DNA from: Kazachstania africana CBS 2517
Taxonomy: Eukaryota > Ascomycota > Saccharomycetes > Saccharomycetales > Saccharomycetaceae
DNA: 64,000 nucleotides
Reading direction: 5' to 3'
Assembly (NCBI RefSeq): GCF_000304475.1
Contig: NC_018944.1
Span: 558,001-622,000 of the forward strand
Shown here: positions 20,143-30,169 of the stretch, in pieces
Layout: every line of letters begins with the position of its first letter
Position numbering within the stretch: position 1 is the stretch's first letter
Notes under the pieces: generated by a model
The model's input: the letters and a program-made list of their open reading frames with translations, nothing else
What the model was told of the DNA's origin: nothing
Database searches by the model: none
Translations under genes and position numbers: made by a program

Positions 20143-21192
20143 TTACACCATAGAACTGTACTGTGGAGTCCCCCCATAATTGATGATTAGATCTATCAGA
20201 TTGACGTTAGAGATTTTTTTCAGCAGATGCCAAATGTTCGGATCTGAAAGAGACTCGTTTGATTTACTGTAGTATCTGAAGATAAACGATTCTACCCACT
20301 TCAGTTTTTTTGCCAGCAATTCGTGGGATTCATGTGTGGGTAGTTCCAACAGTTTACACAGATAAGAGTCGCTGTTGCTATTATCTACGAATAATATTTG
20401 AAGAATTTCAAATAATGGGTCTGGAGAGAGGTCTGAAGTGGAACAAATCGAATCCAAGATGGGAAATATTTGAGAAATCGTATGGCGATCTTGTCTGTAA
20501 AAGAGCCAATTGAAGATTTGTGCAATTAAATGTGACGGATTTTCAAATGTAAAATATTTCTTGAATAATTCAACGATACCTTCGAACTTAAAGAAAATTC
20601 CAATGTTATCATAAAAAATTGACGGATAATCACCAGATGGAAAAGTATTGAAATCTATTTCATTGGAAGTGTCAAACGAACCATCCTCGAGAGCAGCAAA
20701 TGTATCTTTTGATAAAATTTTTAAAATTTTGTGATTGAAGAATTCAAAATTGTTATAAAAAAATGCAATATTATTAAGATTATTGAAAAAAATCGGTTTT
20801 AATAGAAATTTACCGTCCTGGCCCACATATTCTGTTATATTATATTCTTCTGGATAGAAAATGTGTCTTTCCCAAAGCATGTCCAGTTGGAGGGATGGCT
20901 GTACTCTGAGGCTATGGAAGAAGAATCTATTTAAAATGGGCATGGTATCAACTTCTTGTGATAAGACAAAAATACGTTGTATAATCTCTGTCGGCAAATC
21001 CTGTAATGTTAATTTTCTATGGACGGTTAATGGAAAAAGAATATTATCATGATTGGCAGTGCTGGCAATGTTACGTTTCTTGGTTCTGGTTAGATGATTG
21101 TTTTCGTAGTATATCCGAAACAAATCCTGATGAGGGACCCTTCTCCTCCTCTTGTGAGGTCGTGTAGGGTAGCCTACCATAGCATACCCCAT
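20143..21192 (-). CDS. YDR249C-like protein with an F-box-like N-terminus
   Basis: A 349-residue protein in the position of S. cerevisiae YDR249C (about 373 residues, uncharacterised). After a basic start (RPHKRRRRVP) comes LQDLPTEIIQRIF (residues 63-75), which has the spacing of the first helix of an F-box (LPxEIIxxIF), followed by LNRFFFHSL where F-boxes usually continue. That would make it a candidate Skp1-Cullin substrate adaptor, but this is inference from a short motif. The rest is helical, rich in Phe, Asn and Leu, with no repeats I recognise. No membrane segment. Confidence 0.85.
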   Translation of the reverse strand: MGYAMVGYPTRPHKRRRRVPHQDLFRIYYENNHLTRTKKRNIASTANHDNILFPLTVHRKLTLQDLPTEIIQRIFVLSQEVDTMPILNRFFFHSLRVQPSLQLDMLWERHIFYPEEYNITEYVGQDGKFLLKPIFFNNLNNIAFFYNNFEFFNHKILKILSKDTFAALEDGSFDTSNEIDFNTFPSGDYPSIFYDNIGIFFKFEGIVELFKKYFTFENPSHLIAQIFNWLFYRQDRHTISQIFPILDSICSTSDLSPDPLFEILQILFVDNSNSDSYLCKLLELPTHESHELLAKKLKWVESFIFRYYSKSNESLSDPNIWHLLKKISNVNLIDLIINYGGTPQYSSMV

Positions 21193-22119
21193 ACTATATG
21201 CGGCAGTGTGCGTATGTTTGTGTGTAAGTCTGTGTGTGGCTCTTTATACCTCTTCTCATCGCAATAACAAGAACCACTCACTAATTTTTCAAGTGTATTA
21301 CAAAACTGTGTGGGCAGAAAAATGCCATGATAGACCAGAACACTGCACGTGATTCACCTCCACGTGACCTCCATGAAAATATTCATCGTCCGCATAAAAA
21401 TGTTGTTCCTGAAATTCCCACGCTAGGAAAACACCTCGTGTGGGATCCGTGCCCGCTTCGTTCCACTCGTTCCGGTCGTTCCGCTCCTGCACCATTTCCT
21501 CTGGCCGCTGCTTCTTCTGAGTGAATTAATAACTGGATAAGCTTCCTCGTCGCTGCATTCACAACCATTGTCTACGGAAAAGGTACGCTAATTTTGCTCG
21601 ACCAGCGATGGACAGTTCTTTCTCGCCCAACTCTTCTTGCTCGACCTTCGCCACAGACGGAGTCCCGCGGGCCTGCTGCATTCAACTTGTCTCTCTTACG
21701 GCCCTCCTTTTCTTTTGGCAGCGCATTCATCACCTGAATGAAATTTTTTCTTTTTCTTGACACAAGCGAGAACTTGCAAGAAGGAAAAAGATGTACTACC
21801 AACTATCCACTACATCGTGCAGTCTCGAGGTGATCATTTTATTTATATACTTTCTATTTGTCAACTCATACTATTGTATACTTACCTCCCTATTCCTTGC
21901 AGTTCATAAACAAACCTTCCTTCTCTCTTTTTTTGCCCGGCTGCTATTACAACCGGCAAATCTTCTACTTTATCACCACTTTTTTGGTTATAAAACTACC
22001 ACTTTCCTCGATTGATCTACTGCTCTTCCCCCATTAAAAACTTCGTCCGTTGCTTCGAAAGCCATATACACCTCCATCTCCGCTCGCTTAATCTATTTCA
22101 CCTCATATAGGTTTTCATC
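21193..22119. other. Divergent promoter YDR249C-like / PAM1
   Basis: A 927-bp divergent region. It contains two closely spaced CACGTG E-boxes (about 21346-21351 and 21362-21367), of the Cbf1/Pho4 type. There is also a GC-rich block (about 21425-21510) with a threefold CGTTCC repeat, and a pyrimidine-rich stretch before the PAM1 start. No gene is recognised in it. Confidence 0.55.
21459..21482 (+). repeat. Threefold CGTTCC repeat, 9-bp period
   Basis: CGTTCC occurs at 21459-21464, 21468-21473 and 21477-21482, exactly 9 bp apart, inside the GC-rich part of the PAM1 upstream region. It may be a cluster of binding sites or a small tandem duplication; no factor is assigned. Confidence 0.7.
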
Positions 22120-24642
22120 ATGTCAGCCTCAAAAGCTCTAAAAGTACTCATAGTGGGTAAAAACCCAAATGTTGTCTTCTACGCCTTCAGATTCCAACTA
22201 GCAAGGAACATAGAACTTTTTCATGTCAGTGACTCGAAATCAAACGTATTCAAGATAGATACCGTGACATATGGACAAAAGGAATTTCAACTAGATAACC
22301 ATTTCACTTCCATTGAAAATTTACGTGAAGCAATGTCATCCCTATCAAATGGAAAGTCTTTCATCATAGATATTATAGTATTAAGTGCATCTTCTCTACA
22401 AGAACTTTCTTCTCTACCATCAAAGATTAAACCATTAGTTGATGAAAATACAAAAATTTTCATTGAAAGCACAGGTTTTATTCAATTAGAACCTTTCATC
22501 AAAAATTCCAGAGAATTGTCCTCCTTAAATTTAAACGTTTTCAGTATGATTACTCACTATGATATTCGTCAAATTGCTCCCAACAACTATAAACAATTTA
22601 ATAACAATTCAAATTCAAATGTAATATATTTGGGTTGTAAAAATACAAAGAAAAGAACAGGTTCATTCTTAAACAGTAATAAATATTCGAATGAAATTGC
22701 AAACTCTTTAGACCTTTTCGCAAAAATGTTTTCTAAATTATTCCCAAACGATTCAATCAATTTATGTAACCATTCATATCAGGATTTCTTGAACGAACAA
22801 TGGGCCATTGCAATCCCAAAAATCTCATTGGATCCTTTACTCATTATTTTTGAAGAAACGTCTCCATCCAATCTTTCAAAACAAATCTTAGCTAAGCCTT
22901 TAATTTCAGGGATAATAACTGAATTAATTACCATTGCCAAAAATATGAACGTCAAATTATCGGTGGATAATGAAGATAAAATCATAAGCAATTGGGAGTC
23001 TAACTATAAAAATGATGAAATTCCATCATTATTGTATCATTTCATCCAAAGAACTTCAACTCCAGATATCGATCTGTCACTGTTACAATCGATCTTATTG
23101 GCGGACAACTATGATATTAAGACACCATATCTAGAATTTCTTTATACCACATTTTGTCAATTCGATAGACTAAATAGTGACAATTCAAAATGGTTTACTA
23201 GATATGAAAATACTGAAGGTTTGAGACGAAAATTGAATGCAATGACAACAACAAAAAATAATTTCGAAGAAAGTTACAATACTTTACAATTAAATTTAAA
23301 TGAAAAAGAGGTCACGTTATCCAATTTAAGAGACAACGACCAACTGCTAAGAAGTAAAATCGCATCTTTAGAAGGGGAACTAATTTCTGCCAGAGAGTCA
23401 CTAACGTTACAAGAAAGAGAGAGTGCTAATAAAATTTCATCTTTAGAAAATCAATTACAAAGGTTGAAACTGGCAAACAATGATTCAAAAAAATTGAGTG
23501 AATCATTCAATGATGAACAAAATGACTCCGTCATTATTCACAGTAATAACTTCAATAATATGCAAAGGGAAATTTTGGCTAATAGTACAAGCCTCAACGT
23601 GGATAGGTCCTCTGAAGCTTTAGAACCAACCAAGAGAGAACTTGCCATACGAGAACGTGAATCCGAATTACAAAAGAGATTTGCTCAACATCAGCAAAAG
23701 ACTCACAATTCCATTCCACAATCTCAGACTCCCCAAATTTCATTTTCAAACCAGTACCAACATCCTTCACTGCAACCTTCCCAAGTCTCGTTTAATCAGC
23801 CACCATCAACTCCTGTAATGCAAACTAACATTCCTATCAAACCTAAATCTAGCACATTGAATAGAAGTCACACCATGCAGGGTTTAGCACCGATCAATAC
23901 CAAGTTCCAGGCGCCAAGATTACAACAAACTTCCAATATCTCTTTGAATAAAGTGAGTAATCGCAGTACCCCTCAACCACAATCAATAAACAACTTTCAT
24001 GAACATAATTCTTCTAGTGTGAGTAACTTGAATGTTCCATTCGATGGTATGGATTCTAGGTACAATAAAATACCCCACTCTTCGCATTTTATCAAACCAA
24101 CCAATAGGAAAAATAAGAGAAACGATTCTTTAAGATTGGGTCATGCTTCAAGTATTGGTTTTGCTGATTTCACCAATCAAAGGGTTACACCATCCACAGG
24201 ATTATCATATCAAATTCCTCGCAGTGCCTCCACTAATAATTTTAGATCTGGGAGAACTTCTGCCTACGAAATGCCAAATCCTGTAAAAACAAAACCATTC
24301 AAAATGAATACAATCAATAATTCCATGAATGATTTCAGCAGCCTACAACAAAGGCAAATAAGCACCAGTACAATGATAGAGAATAACGTTACCAAGAAGC
24401 CATTAAGTGAGCCAAAACCTGTTATTCAATTTGGTAGTGCAAGCAACAATAGCAACTCAAATAATAGTAGCAGTAATAGTACCAACACACGAGAGTCAAA
24501 CTCGCTGTCGCCATTAAAGATGGATCCACCAACTGAGCCAACTTCAACATCGAATTCGTTAGAAGAAAGTATTGTAGAAGTAGAAACTCCTAAAAAGAAG
24601 AAGAAATTCGGATTATTTGGCAGAAAGAAGGGCAAAAAATAA
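22120..24642 (+). CDS. PAM1: Pam1/Svl3 family protein
   Basis: Pam1 and its paralog Svl3 are cortical proteins of incompletely known role; PAM1 in high copy bypasses loss of PP2A in S. cerevisiae. The protein is 840 residues (Pam1 830). The N-terminal ~330 residues are globular and Rossmann-like at the start (ALKVLIVGKNPNVVFY, then FHVSDSKSNVF and LSASSLQELSSL), resembling the ketopantoate-reductase-like fold of the family. A coiled coil follows (about 385-460, SLEGELISARESL). Then comes a long Asn/Ser/Gln-rich disordered part and a polybasic C-terminus (KKKKKFGLFGRKKGKK), which may bind membranes. Position before the beta-NAC gene matches YDR251W. Confidence 0.93.
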   Translation: MSASKALKVLIVGKNPNVVFYAFRFQLARNIELFHVSDSKSNVFKIDTVTYGQKEFQLDNHFTSIENLREAMSSLSNGKSFIIDIIVLSASSLQELSSLPSKIKPLVDENTKIFIESTGFIQLEPFIKNSRELSSLNLNVFSMITHYDIRQIAPNNYKQFNNNSNSNVIYLGCKNTKKRTGSFLNSNKYSNEIANSLDLFAKMFSKLFPNDSINLCNHSYQDFLNEQWAIAIPKISLDPLLIIFEETSPSNLSKQILAKPLISGIITELITIAKNMNVKLSVDNEDKIISNWESNYKNDEIPSLLYHFIQRTSTPDIDLSLLQSILLADNYDIKTPYLEFLYTTFCQFDRLNSDNSKWFTRYENTEGLRRKLNAMTTTKNNFEESYNTLQLNLNEKEVTLSNLRDNDQLLRSKIASLEGELISARESLTLQERESANKISSLENQLQRLKLANNDSKKLSESFNDEQNDSVIIHSNNFNNMQREILANSTSLNVDRSSEALEPTKRELAIRERESELQKRFAQHQQKTHNSIPQSQTPQISFSNQYQHPSLQPSQVSFNQPPSTPVMQTNIPIKPKSSTLNRSHTMQGLAPINTKFQAPRLQQTSNISLNKVSNRSTPQPQSINNFHEHNSSSVSNLNVPFDGMDSRYNKIPHSSHFIKPTNRKNKRNDSLRLGHASSIGFADFTNQRVTPSTGLSYQIPRSASTNNFRSGRTSAYEMPNPVKTKPFKMNTINNSMNDFSSLQQRQISTSTMIENNVTKKPLSEPKPVIQFGSASNNSNSNNSSSNSTNTRESNSLSPLKMDPPTEPTSTSNSLEESIVEVETPKKKKKFGLFGRKKGKK

Positions 24643-25440
24643 ACCAATAGGCAGGTACTCCGGGGTAAGTCATTTTAGCTAATTTTCAAACAGTGTATTA
24701 TATAGCTAATATAATTCAACCGAGCGTAAGCTCCATTTTTAAACTTATAGCAAACTTTTGCAGCGTTATGCATGAAACTTCTGTTAAAAACACGCGAGAG
24801 AGTAGCATATATAGCTTCTACTGCTTTGGAAGAAATGTCAAATGCACTAAATGTCTCTGTTCCATGCTAATGTATCAAATGTAAGATCCTCAGAAGCGTG
24901 GCTTTTCTCGAATGGATACATTTTCAGAGCGCCACGACCTCTCCTGGCGACATAAAATATGGAGTAAGTACCATATTGCTCCTCACATAAGATGTAAATT
25001 AACTTGAAAAAAATAGCAGATACAGAGTTATGACGTGTGGGACTATATATCCTGTAATTGCTGCCTTGAATCCCATAGAAATGTCCCTTGGTTTATACCC
25101 CAGAAAACCTTCAAAATTCATCCTAAATTTGCTGTTGAAATTTTAATGAGCTTATTAAATTCTTCTCAAACCAGTGGCAGCCATGTGTGCTTGCTGAATT
25201 AACCCCATCCATAGCAGCATCTGCCGATCATCGAATTAGTTGTATTTGTAGTCTACATAGTCTCTGTCACATCATTTATCACGATGGAAAATTTTTCAAA
25301 GGCATGAGAGGGCAACAACGGTGGATAAAAAAAAAATGGGTCGTCTTAACAACATCTTATTAATTGTTGACGTATTTCTTAACATGTAAGTCTTATAATT
25401 GTTTTCAAGACTTTAGGATTTAACATTATAAGATAGAAAA
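24643..25440. other. Intergenic upstream of the beta-NAC gene
   Basis: About 800 bp containing the PAM1 3' UTR and the promoter of the strongly expressed NAC gene, with a poly(A) run at about 25328-25337. No Rap1-like site, gene or repeat is recognised. Confidence 0.5.
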
Positions 25441-25923
25441 ATGCCAATTGACCAAGAAAAATTAGCCAAATTACAAAAAGCTTCCGCTAACAACAAAGTT
25501 GGTGGTACCAGAAGAAAGATGACCAAGAAGACTGGTTCATCAGCTGGTGCCCAAAAGGATGACACTAAATTACAAGCCCAATTAGCTAAATTACACGCTG
25601 TTACTATTGACAACGTTGCTGAAGCTAACTTCTTCAAGGACGATGGTAATGTCTTACATTTCAACAAGGTTGGTATTCAAACTGCTCCACAACACAACAC
25701 ATCTGTCTTCTACGGTATCCCACAAGAAAAGAGTCTACAAGAATTATTCCCAGGTATCATCTCTCAAATGGGTGCTGAATCCATCAATGCCTTAACTCAA
25801 TTAGCCAACCAAATCCAAGCTCAACAACAAGCCGGTGAAAAGACTGAAGGTGCTGAAGAAGCTAAAGATGACGCCATTCCGGAATTAGTTGAAGGTCAAA
25901 CTTTCGATGCTGACGTTGAATAA
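25441..25923 (+). CDS. Nascent polypeptide-associated complex subunit beta (EGD1 type, at the BTT1 locus)
   Basis: The beta subunit of NAC, which binds ribosomes near the exit tunnel and shields nascent chains. The protein is 160 residues. The N-terminal ribosome-binding stretch with [10 protein letters not shown], the NAC domain (about 38-103, with [12 protein letters not shown] and HFNKVG) and the intact C-terminus [10 protein letters not shown] are all as in S. cerevisiae Egd1. Gene order (after PAM1, before MET32) instead corresponds to BTT1 (YDR252W), the diverged paralog, which lacks that C-terminus. So the locus is BTT1's, but the protein is of the ancestral EGD1 kind. Codon choice is narrow (many GGT, GCT, CAA, AAG), as in highly expressed genes. 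Confidence 0.96.
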   Translation: MPIDQEKLAKLQKASANNKVGGTRRKMTKKTGSSAGAQKDDTKLQAQLAKLHAVTIDNVAEANFFKDDGNVLHFNKVGIQTAPQHNTSVFYGIPQEKSLQELFPGIISQMGAESINALTQLANQIQAQQQAGEKTEGAEEAKDDAIPELVEGQTFDADVE

Positions 25924-26017
25924 ATAACGAAACGATCTTTTAAGTTTTTTATACTATTGTATGCATATCAGAACTCCGCATATTAAGTCTATATATAAAT
26001 AATAAATATTATTTTTA

Positions 26018-26575
26018 TTATCCATGATGATCTGAAGCCTTTTGCCTTAATACTTCCAAGATTTCACTAATTTGTTCGTTGTTGCCGATTGTATGTAATT
26101 TGCTTCTATTCCTTTTACATGTCAAAGTATCAAAATGTCTTTTCAATGCATCCTTCCTTGCGAAACCTTTCCCACATTGTGGACAAATATTTGGTAAGAT
26201 AGGTAAATGTGCCCTTTCATGTCTCCTTAAGTCTGATGACCTCGAGAACTTCAAATCACATTTCAGACACTTATATTCTCTAGTCTTATTATGTTTCGAT
26301 CTTTTGTTTGAATTCTTAGTCTTCTCAGTGGATGAACCATTAATATCAGAGGTGGCGGCATGATCTCTATTGAACACATCTAACGTGTTATCATAACGAT
26401 ATGTGTTGCTATTGGGAGTAGGAAGTGGAATATTATCATTTGGCTCAGTTTTATTTACATTATTTAGAGTTATACGAGACAGTAACTCTTTTATTACAGG
26501 ATCCAAATCACATATAGAGTCTAATGATATTATAGCATCTGTGGCTTGATTGTAAAATATGGAATCCTCATTCAT
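26018..26575 (-). CDS. MET32: Zinc-finger regulator of sulfur metabolism Met32/Met31
   Basis: Met31/Met32 bind the AAACTGTGG-type sites of methionine-pathway promoters and recruit Met4. The protein is 185 residues (Met32 191). Two zinc fingers lie near the C-terminus: C103, C106, H119, H123 (YKCLKCDLKFSRSSDLRRHE) and C131, C134, H147 with C153 as last ligand (CPQCGKGFARKDALKRH). The N-terminal half is Asn/Thr-rich and unstructured. Position next to the beta-NAC gene and divergent from CHL4 matches YDR253C. The stop lies 94 bp from the convergent NAC gene. Confidence 0.93.
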   Translation of the reverse strand: MNEDSIFYNQATDAIISLDSICDLDPVIKELLSRITLNNVNKTEPNDNIPLPTPNSNTYRYDNTLDVFNRDHAATSDINGSSTEKTKNSNKRSKHNKTREYKCLKCDLKFSRSSDLRRHERAHLPILPNICPQCGKGFARKDALKRHFDTLTCKRNRSKLHTIGNNEQISEILEVLRQKASDHHG

Positions 26576-27259
26576 GGTATAACAAGTACTTCAATTCGGA
26601 GCTCCAATATATCACTGTCGAAATAAATATATTAGCAATCAATATAATCTGCTTTACTATATATATACGTCCGAGTGTCGATACAGACTCATCCCATATA
26701 GTATTTAATATCAATACTTTGCAACGATTTGATAAGATTCAAAACGGAAGTAGTCATGACACGTTACTTTACCACATCGGACTGACAAGCGGAATAAATC
26801 ACACAATCAATCGAGAAGTTGTGACTAACACGTTGCTCATATATACACTACAGCCACTAATCCAGCATCTTCCTGCCAAGATATCGACACTCTTCTTAAC
26901 TGAATCTTGAAATTGCAAGCGCTGGATGTTCTTCTTGCAAACTGTGTTACTTGGTGAAACTGTGTAATATCGCATAGCGATTGTGGAAATTATACAAAAT
27001 TTATATATATATAAGGTAGAAAATCCGTCAAAATGGATACTTCTACATACAAAGTGTTAAGCATCATAAATATTACTTAGACCCTCGGCAATGTATAGAT
27101 GATTGATTACTAGGTTCTCATAATATACATATATATATATAGTTATATTTATATTTATATATTGACGTTTCTTGTAAAGCGGGCTTTCTATGGGAAAAAG
27201 AAAAACAATGATTCTAGTTAGAGGTTGGATCTCATCTCGAAGACGGAAGATTAGTGTGT
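26576..27259. other. Divergent promoter MET32 / CHL4
   Basis: About 680 bp between divergent starts, AT-rich with TA runs at about 27001-27012 and 27125-27141. No CACGTG site is visible. No gene is seen. Confidence 0.5.
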
Positions 27260-28375
27260 ATGTCAATGGAAGGACTTGACTCTTATGTTCCATCTTTAGC
27301 TGCCGATGTAAAATTGCAGAGACTGAAAAGGCTGCCTGTTAAGACCATTCATAGATTGACCATTGCTTGGCTGACTAGATTCAATACCGATTATTCCAAG
27401 TTGAAATTGACTAAAGTTGAAAGGAAATTAGATGAATTAATCGCTTTGGACAAGATTAATAGGAAAGATCTTGCAAAATTGGTGCTTTCTCGTTACTTTA
27501 ACAGGGGACTAAACATGCGTCAATTGGCCGATATCGAATTCGAAACTTTATTACATTTGCCAAATCATCATAAATGGAATTCATTAACGATTTATGACTC
27601 TAAGACAAATAAATATATACCGCATTTGAACTATCAGGATGTCCAGAGGAAACTATCCGAGGATTTCAAAAGATCCCAAATTAATTCTCATATCTCATTT
27701 TTCGACCATCCAAAGCTACCAATTACCTGTTTCAGAATCAAATTATTTGAATTAAATCATACTTCAAGGCAATCATTTTGGTTAATATTCATTCCTGGAA
27801 CTCCCATTTTGTTTCATTCGCACTATAATGAGCTAAATGACCCTTTTGTGAAATTGCTATTCAATCATCTAAAAGGAATTATATTACCAAATCAAATTGT
27901 GTATTTCAAGAAAAATGAGAATGAACCCATAAAATCATTAGATACTATCTATCTAACTAGTGGAGTCACAAGATATGGTAATGCAATGGCCAATTGGATA
28001 AGTTACTCCCACGGTGATAAGGTCGATAACTCTCCTCTAAGCAATTCTTCCTCGCATACATCAATTGGAGGAATGAAGTTAAACCAAAATGACAATAAAG
28101 AAAAGTGTCTAATCAGATTCAACGGTATGAACTGCGAGCAAAATCATATACCTGTTGAAAAAGTCAATTTTTTACTAAATGTTGATGATGGTATTTCGAT
28201 CAAATTTAAATTCCAAGGAAATGACGTCTTCAAAGGAATTCGCTCATTATGCGAAGATGAAGTTATTGATATTGACAAGATTCCTGGTTGGTTATGTGGT
28301 GAAAATAGTATAAAATCTGGTGTTATCACAGAAAATGGATTCCAAGCGATAGTAGAGAAAGATCGCTTATTTTGA
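27260..28375 (+). CDS. CHL4: Kinetochore protein Chl4 (CENP-N ortholog)
   Basis: Chl4 pairs with Iml3 in the Ctf19/CCAN inner kinetochore complex and helps establish centromere function. From the first ATG (27260, MSMEGLDSYVP) the protein is 371 residues, shorter than the S. cerevisiae 458. The frame is open six bases further upstream only through a GTG. The N-terminal part (LPVKTIHRLTIAWLTRF, then LNMRQLADIE) and the C-terminal Iml3-binding part (FNGMN, IKFKFQGNDVFKGI, IPGWLCGEN) match the family, so the shortening is in the middle linker. The 3' end lies only 18 bp from the convergent RMD5 stop. Position matches YDR254W. Confidence 0.93.
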   Translation: MSMEGLDSYVPSLAADVKLQRLKRLPVKTIHRLTIAWLTRFNTDYSKLKLTKVERKLDELIALDKINRKDLAKLVLSRYFNRGLNMRQLADIEFETLLHLPNHHKWNSLTIYDSKTNKYIPHLNYQDVQRKLSEDFKRSQINSHISFFDHPKLPITCFRIKLFELNHTSRQSFWLIFIPGTPILFHSHYNELNDPFVKLLFNHLKGIILPNQIVYFKKNENEPIKSLDTIYLTSGVTRYGNAMANWISYSHGDKVDNSPLSNSSSHTSIGGMKLNQNDNKEKCLIRFNGMNCEQNHIPVEKVNFLLNVDDGISIKFKFQGNDVFKGIRSLCEDEVIDIDKIPGWLCGENSIKSGVITENGFQAIVEKDRLF

Positions 28376-28393
28376 ATATATACAGAAACTAAA

Positions 28394-29665
28394 TTATACC
28401 ATTATGAATTTGACTTTCTTCGTCTTAGCCATTGATGTATGTACAGGACAATAAGGACATTTGAATGATAAACTACCATTCTTTGATAACCTGTCTAATG
28501 CTTTCTTTGAGATAACATGATGGCATGCCAGGGAGTATGGAGGATTATCTCTCGTAGTTTCTTCCTTAAGAACAGGGCATATGAAGATTGGATGAAATCT
28601 AGAAAGAAATTCAGGCAACGAAACATCAAATGGTAACTCATCTTGTGTAGTCCAACCAACGTGGGAATATGCCCTGATTTGATTATATTTAATGAAAAAT
28701 TGAAATGATATTAATCCACTTAATACAATCAAGAACAAAGGAGAATCAAACGGTAATTGATTTTTCAAACAATATTCATCTGTGAACAATTTGATACAGA
28801 GATCGGTCTTTTCCTTTATTAATTCATCAATATTTTCGATCTTTTCACCCAACATTAGCCTTGTCAATAACTCTGCTACATGTTTGCCATTTTTAATTTC
28901 CTTCTCATTAAGAGTGTTCGCAGGAATGGCGGTTATCAAATATTTACAGACATCTAAAACGGAATTCTCTTTAATCATCTGTAATCCCTTTAGCACATAT
29001 ATTTCATATTCTAAGATAGAGATTGTAGGGGATTTTGAAGCTGATTTCTCTTTCTGCATGTTGCACCACTCAGGACAGCTATCCAATTTACCACTCTTTA
29101 AAGACTCCACAATTTGCCCCATTATTATAAAATGCTCAGCTATTCTTTTGTCTAATCCATATACGTCTTGTAAATACTTTAAAACATCAGATTTCTCCTG
29201 TACAGGTAACATACTAATGTTGTACCTTGCTATATGTAAACCTATAGCCTGATTGATATATTTCTGAGAATTCTCCGGTAATTTATTCACATAAACGTCA
29301 TCGATGTCAAATTTTTTTAATTTAACAAGTGCGTTTTTATTGAAACCATCATAATGTTGCTTTGCGAGTTTCTTATGTTTCTTGATTGAATTATTCCAGT
29401 TTTTATGCGACCTATTCAACTTTTCTACTATTAAAGCATGCTTCTTATCCATTCTATTGGAATTCAACTTATCCACGTCTCCATTACCCTTTATCTGTAA
29501 TTCCGATTCCTCGATATGCTTATTTAAATGAGCTTTCAATTTCTTTAAATGCACCTTAAACTCGTGTGTTTCCTTAAGATACAACTTCAAAGGCGTCTCT
29601 TCAGATGCATCAGAGGAATAGAGTTTGTTAAACTCTGAGTCCAAAGTCTCCAGTAGTTTAGACAT
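28394..29665 (-). CDS. RMD5: GID ubiquitin ligase RING subunit Rmd5 (Gid2)
   Basis: Rmd5/Gid2 forms with Fyv10/Gid9 the catalytic RING pair of the GID E3 ligase that degrades gluconeogenic enzymes when glucose returns. The protein is 423 residues (S. cerevisiae 421). The N-terminus is helical (FKVHLKKLKAHLNKHI), followed by LisH/CTLH-type helices around 150-260 (IAEHFIIMGQIVESLKSG). A degenerate RING comes at the end: C363 (ICPVLKEE), CHH (~388-390), and CPYC (403-406), with the rest of the zinc ligands partly replaced, as is normal for this family. Position matches YDR255C. Confidence 0.96.
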   Translation of the reverse strand: MSKLLETLDSEFNKLYSSDASEETPLKLYLKETHEFKVHLKKLKAHLNKHIEESELQIKGNGDVDKLNSNRMDKKHALIVEKLNRSHKNWNNSIKKHKKLAKQHYDGFNKNALVKLKKFDIDDVYVNKLPENSQKYINQAIGLHIARYNISMLPVQEKSDVLKYLQDVYGLDKRIAEHFIIMGQIVESLKSGKLDSCPEWCNMQKEKSASKSPTISILEYEIYVLKGLQMIKENSVLDVCKYLITAIPANTLNEKEIKNGKHVAELLTRLMLGEKIENIDELIKEKTDLCIKLFTDEYCLKNQLPFDSPLFLIVLSGLISFQFFIKYNQIRAYSHVGWTTQDELPFDVSLPEFLSRFHPIFICPVLKEETTRDNPPYSLACHHVISKKALDRLSKNGSLSFKCPYCPVHTSMAKTKKVKFIMV

Positions 29666-30169
29666 GCTATTATATATGAATACAACGAGTCACTTCGACC
29701 ATTTAAGCTGAAAATCTCTTCAATTTCCCTCTCCCTTATATACTCCAATTCCGCGAGTTAATCAACCCAACTCCGCCCGATCGGAAAAAGTGCGAAATGG
29801 GGCACTCAGATACAAATAGCCGCCCAGATATTTGCTAGTATAAATACCGCTGGATGCTTCGATCAGTTTTGTTAATTTGCTGCGCTTAGGAATATCAACA
29901 ATAATCTGTGGATTTACAAGAGCTCAAGCGTCCAAACTTGTGTTTCTACCAGCCATTACCCTTAGTGACAGCAGGCCCTGTAATAGAGACTGTCACGGGA
30001 GTCTAATAATCTATATACTTCCAGTAAAACTCCATAGTCAAAATAAAATACGTTTCATAAATATATGGCTGGCATAAATAAATACATAAAATAAATAAAT
30101 ACAAAAAAAAAAAATAAATAACTTGGATAAATAAGTATAACCTAAAATCTGGGAAATCTTATAAGCGAC
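29666..30169. other. RMD5 upstream region and CTA1 3' UTR
   Basis: About 500 bp. The part near 30072-30136 is an AU-rich 3' UTR segment of CTA1 (separate entry). The remainder should hold the RMD5 promoter; a GC-richer stretch at about 29770-29825 (CCGCCC-like) is visible. No gene is seen. Confidence 0.5.
30072..30136 (-). promoter_or_regulatory. AU-rich element cluster in the CTA1 3' UTR
   Basis: Read on the CTA1 strand, the segment 35-100 nt after the stop contains several overlapping UAUUUAUU motifs, interrupted by a 12-U run. UUAUUUAUU is the consensus bound by Cth1/Cth2 (tristetraprolin family), which destabilise mRNAs of iron-using proteins under iron shortage. Catalase contains haem, so the site would make sense. 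The motif is seen; regulation is inferred. Confidence 0.5.

Noticed and set aside
19875..20177. 100-codon minus-strand ORF overlapping the end of the YDR249C-like gene
   Set aside because: Different frame from the real gene, no recognisable feature; likely chance.
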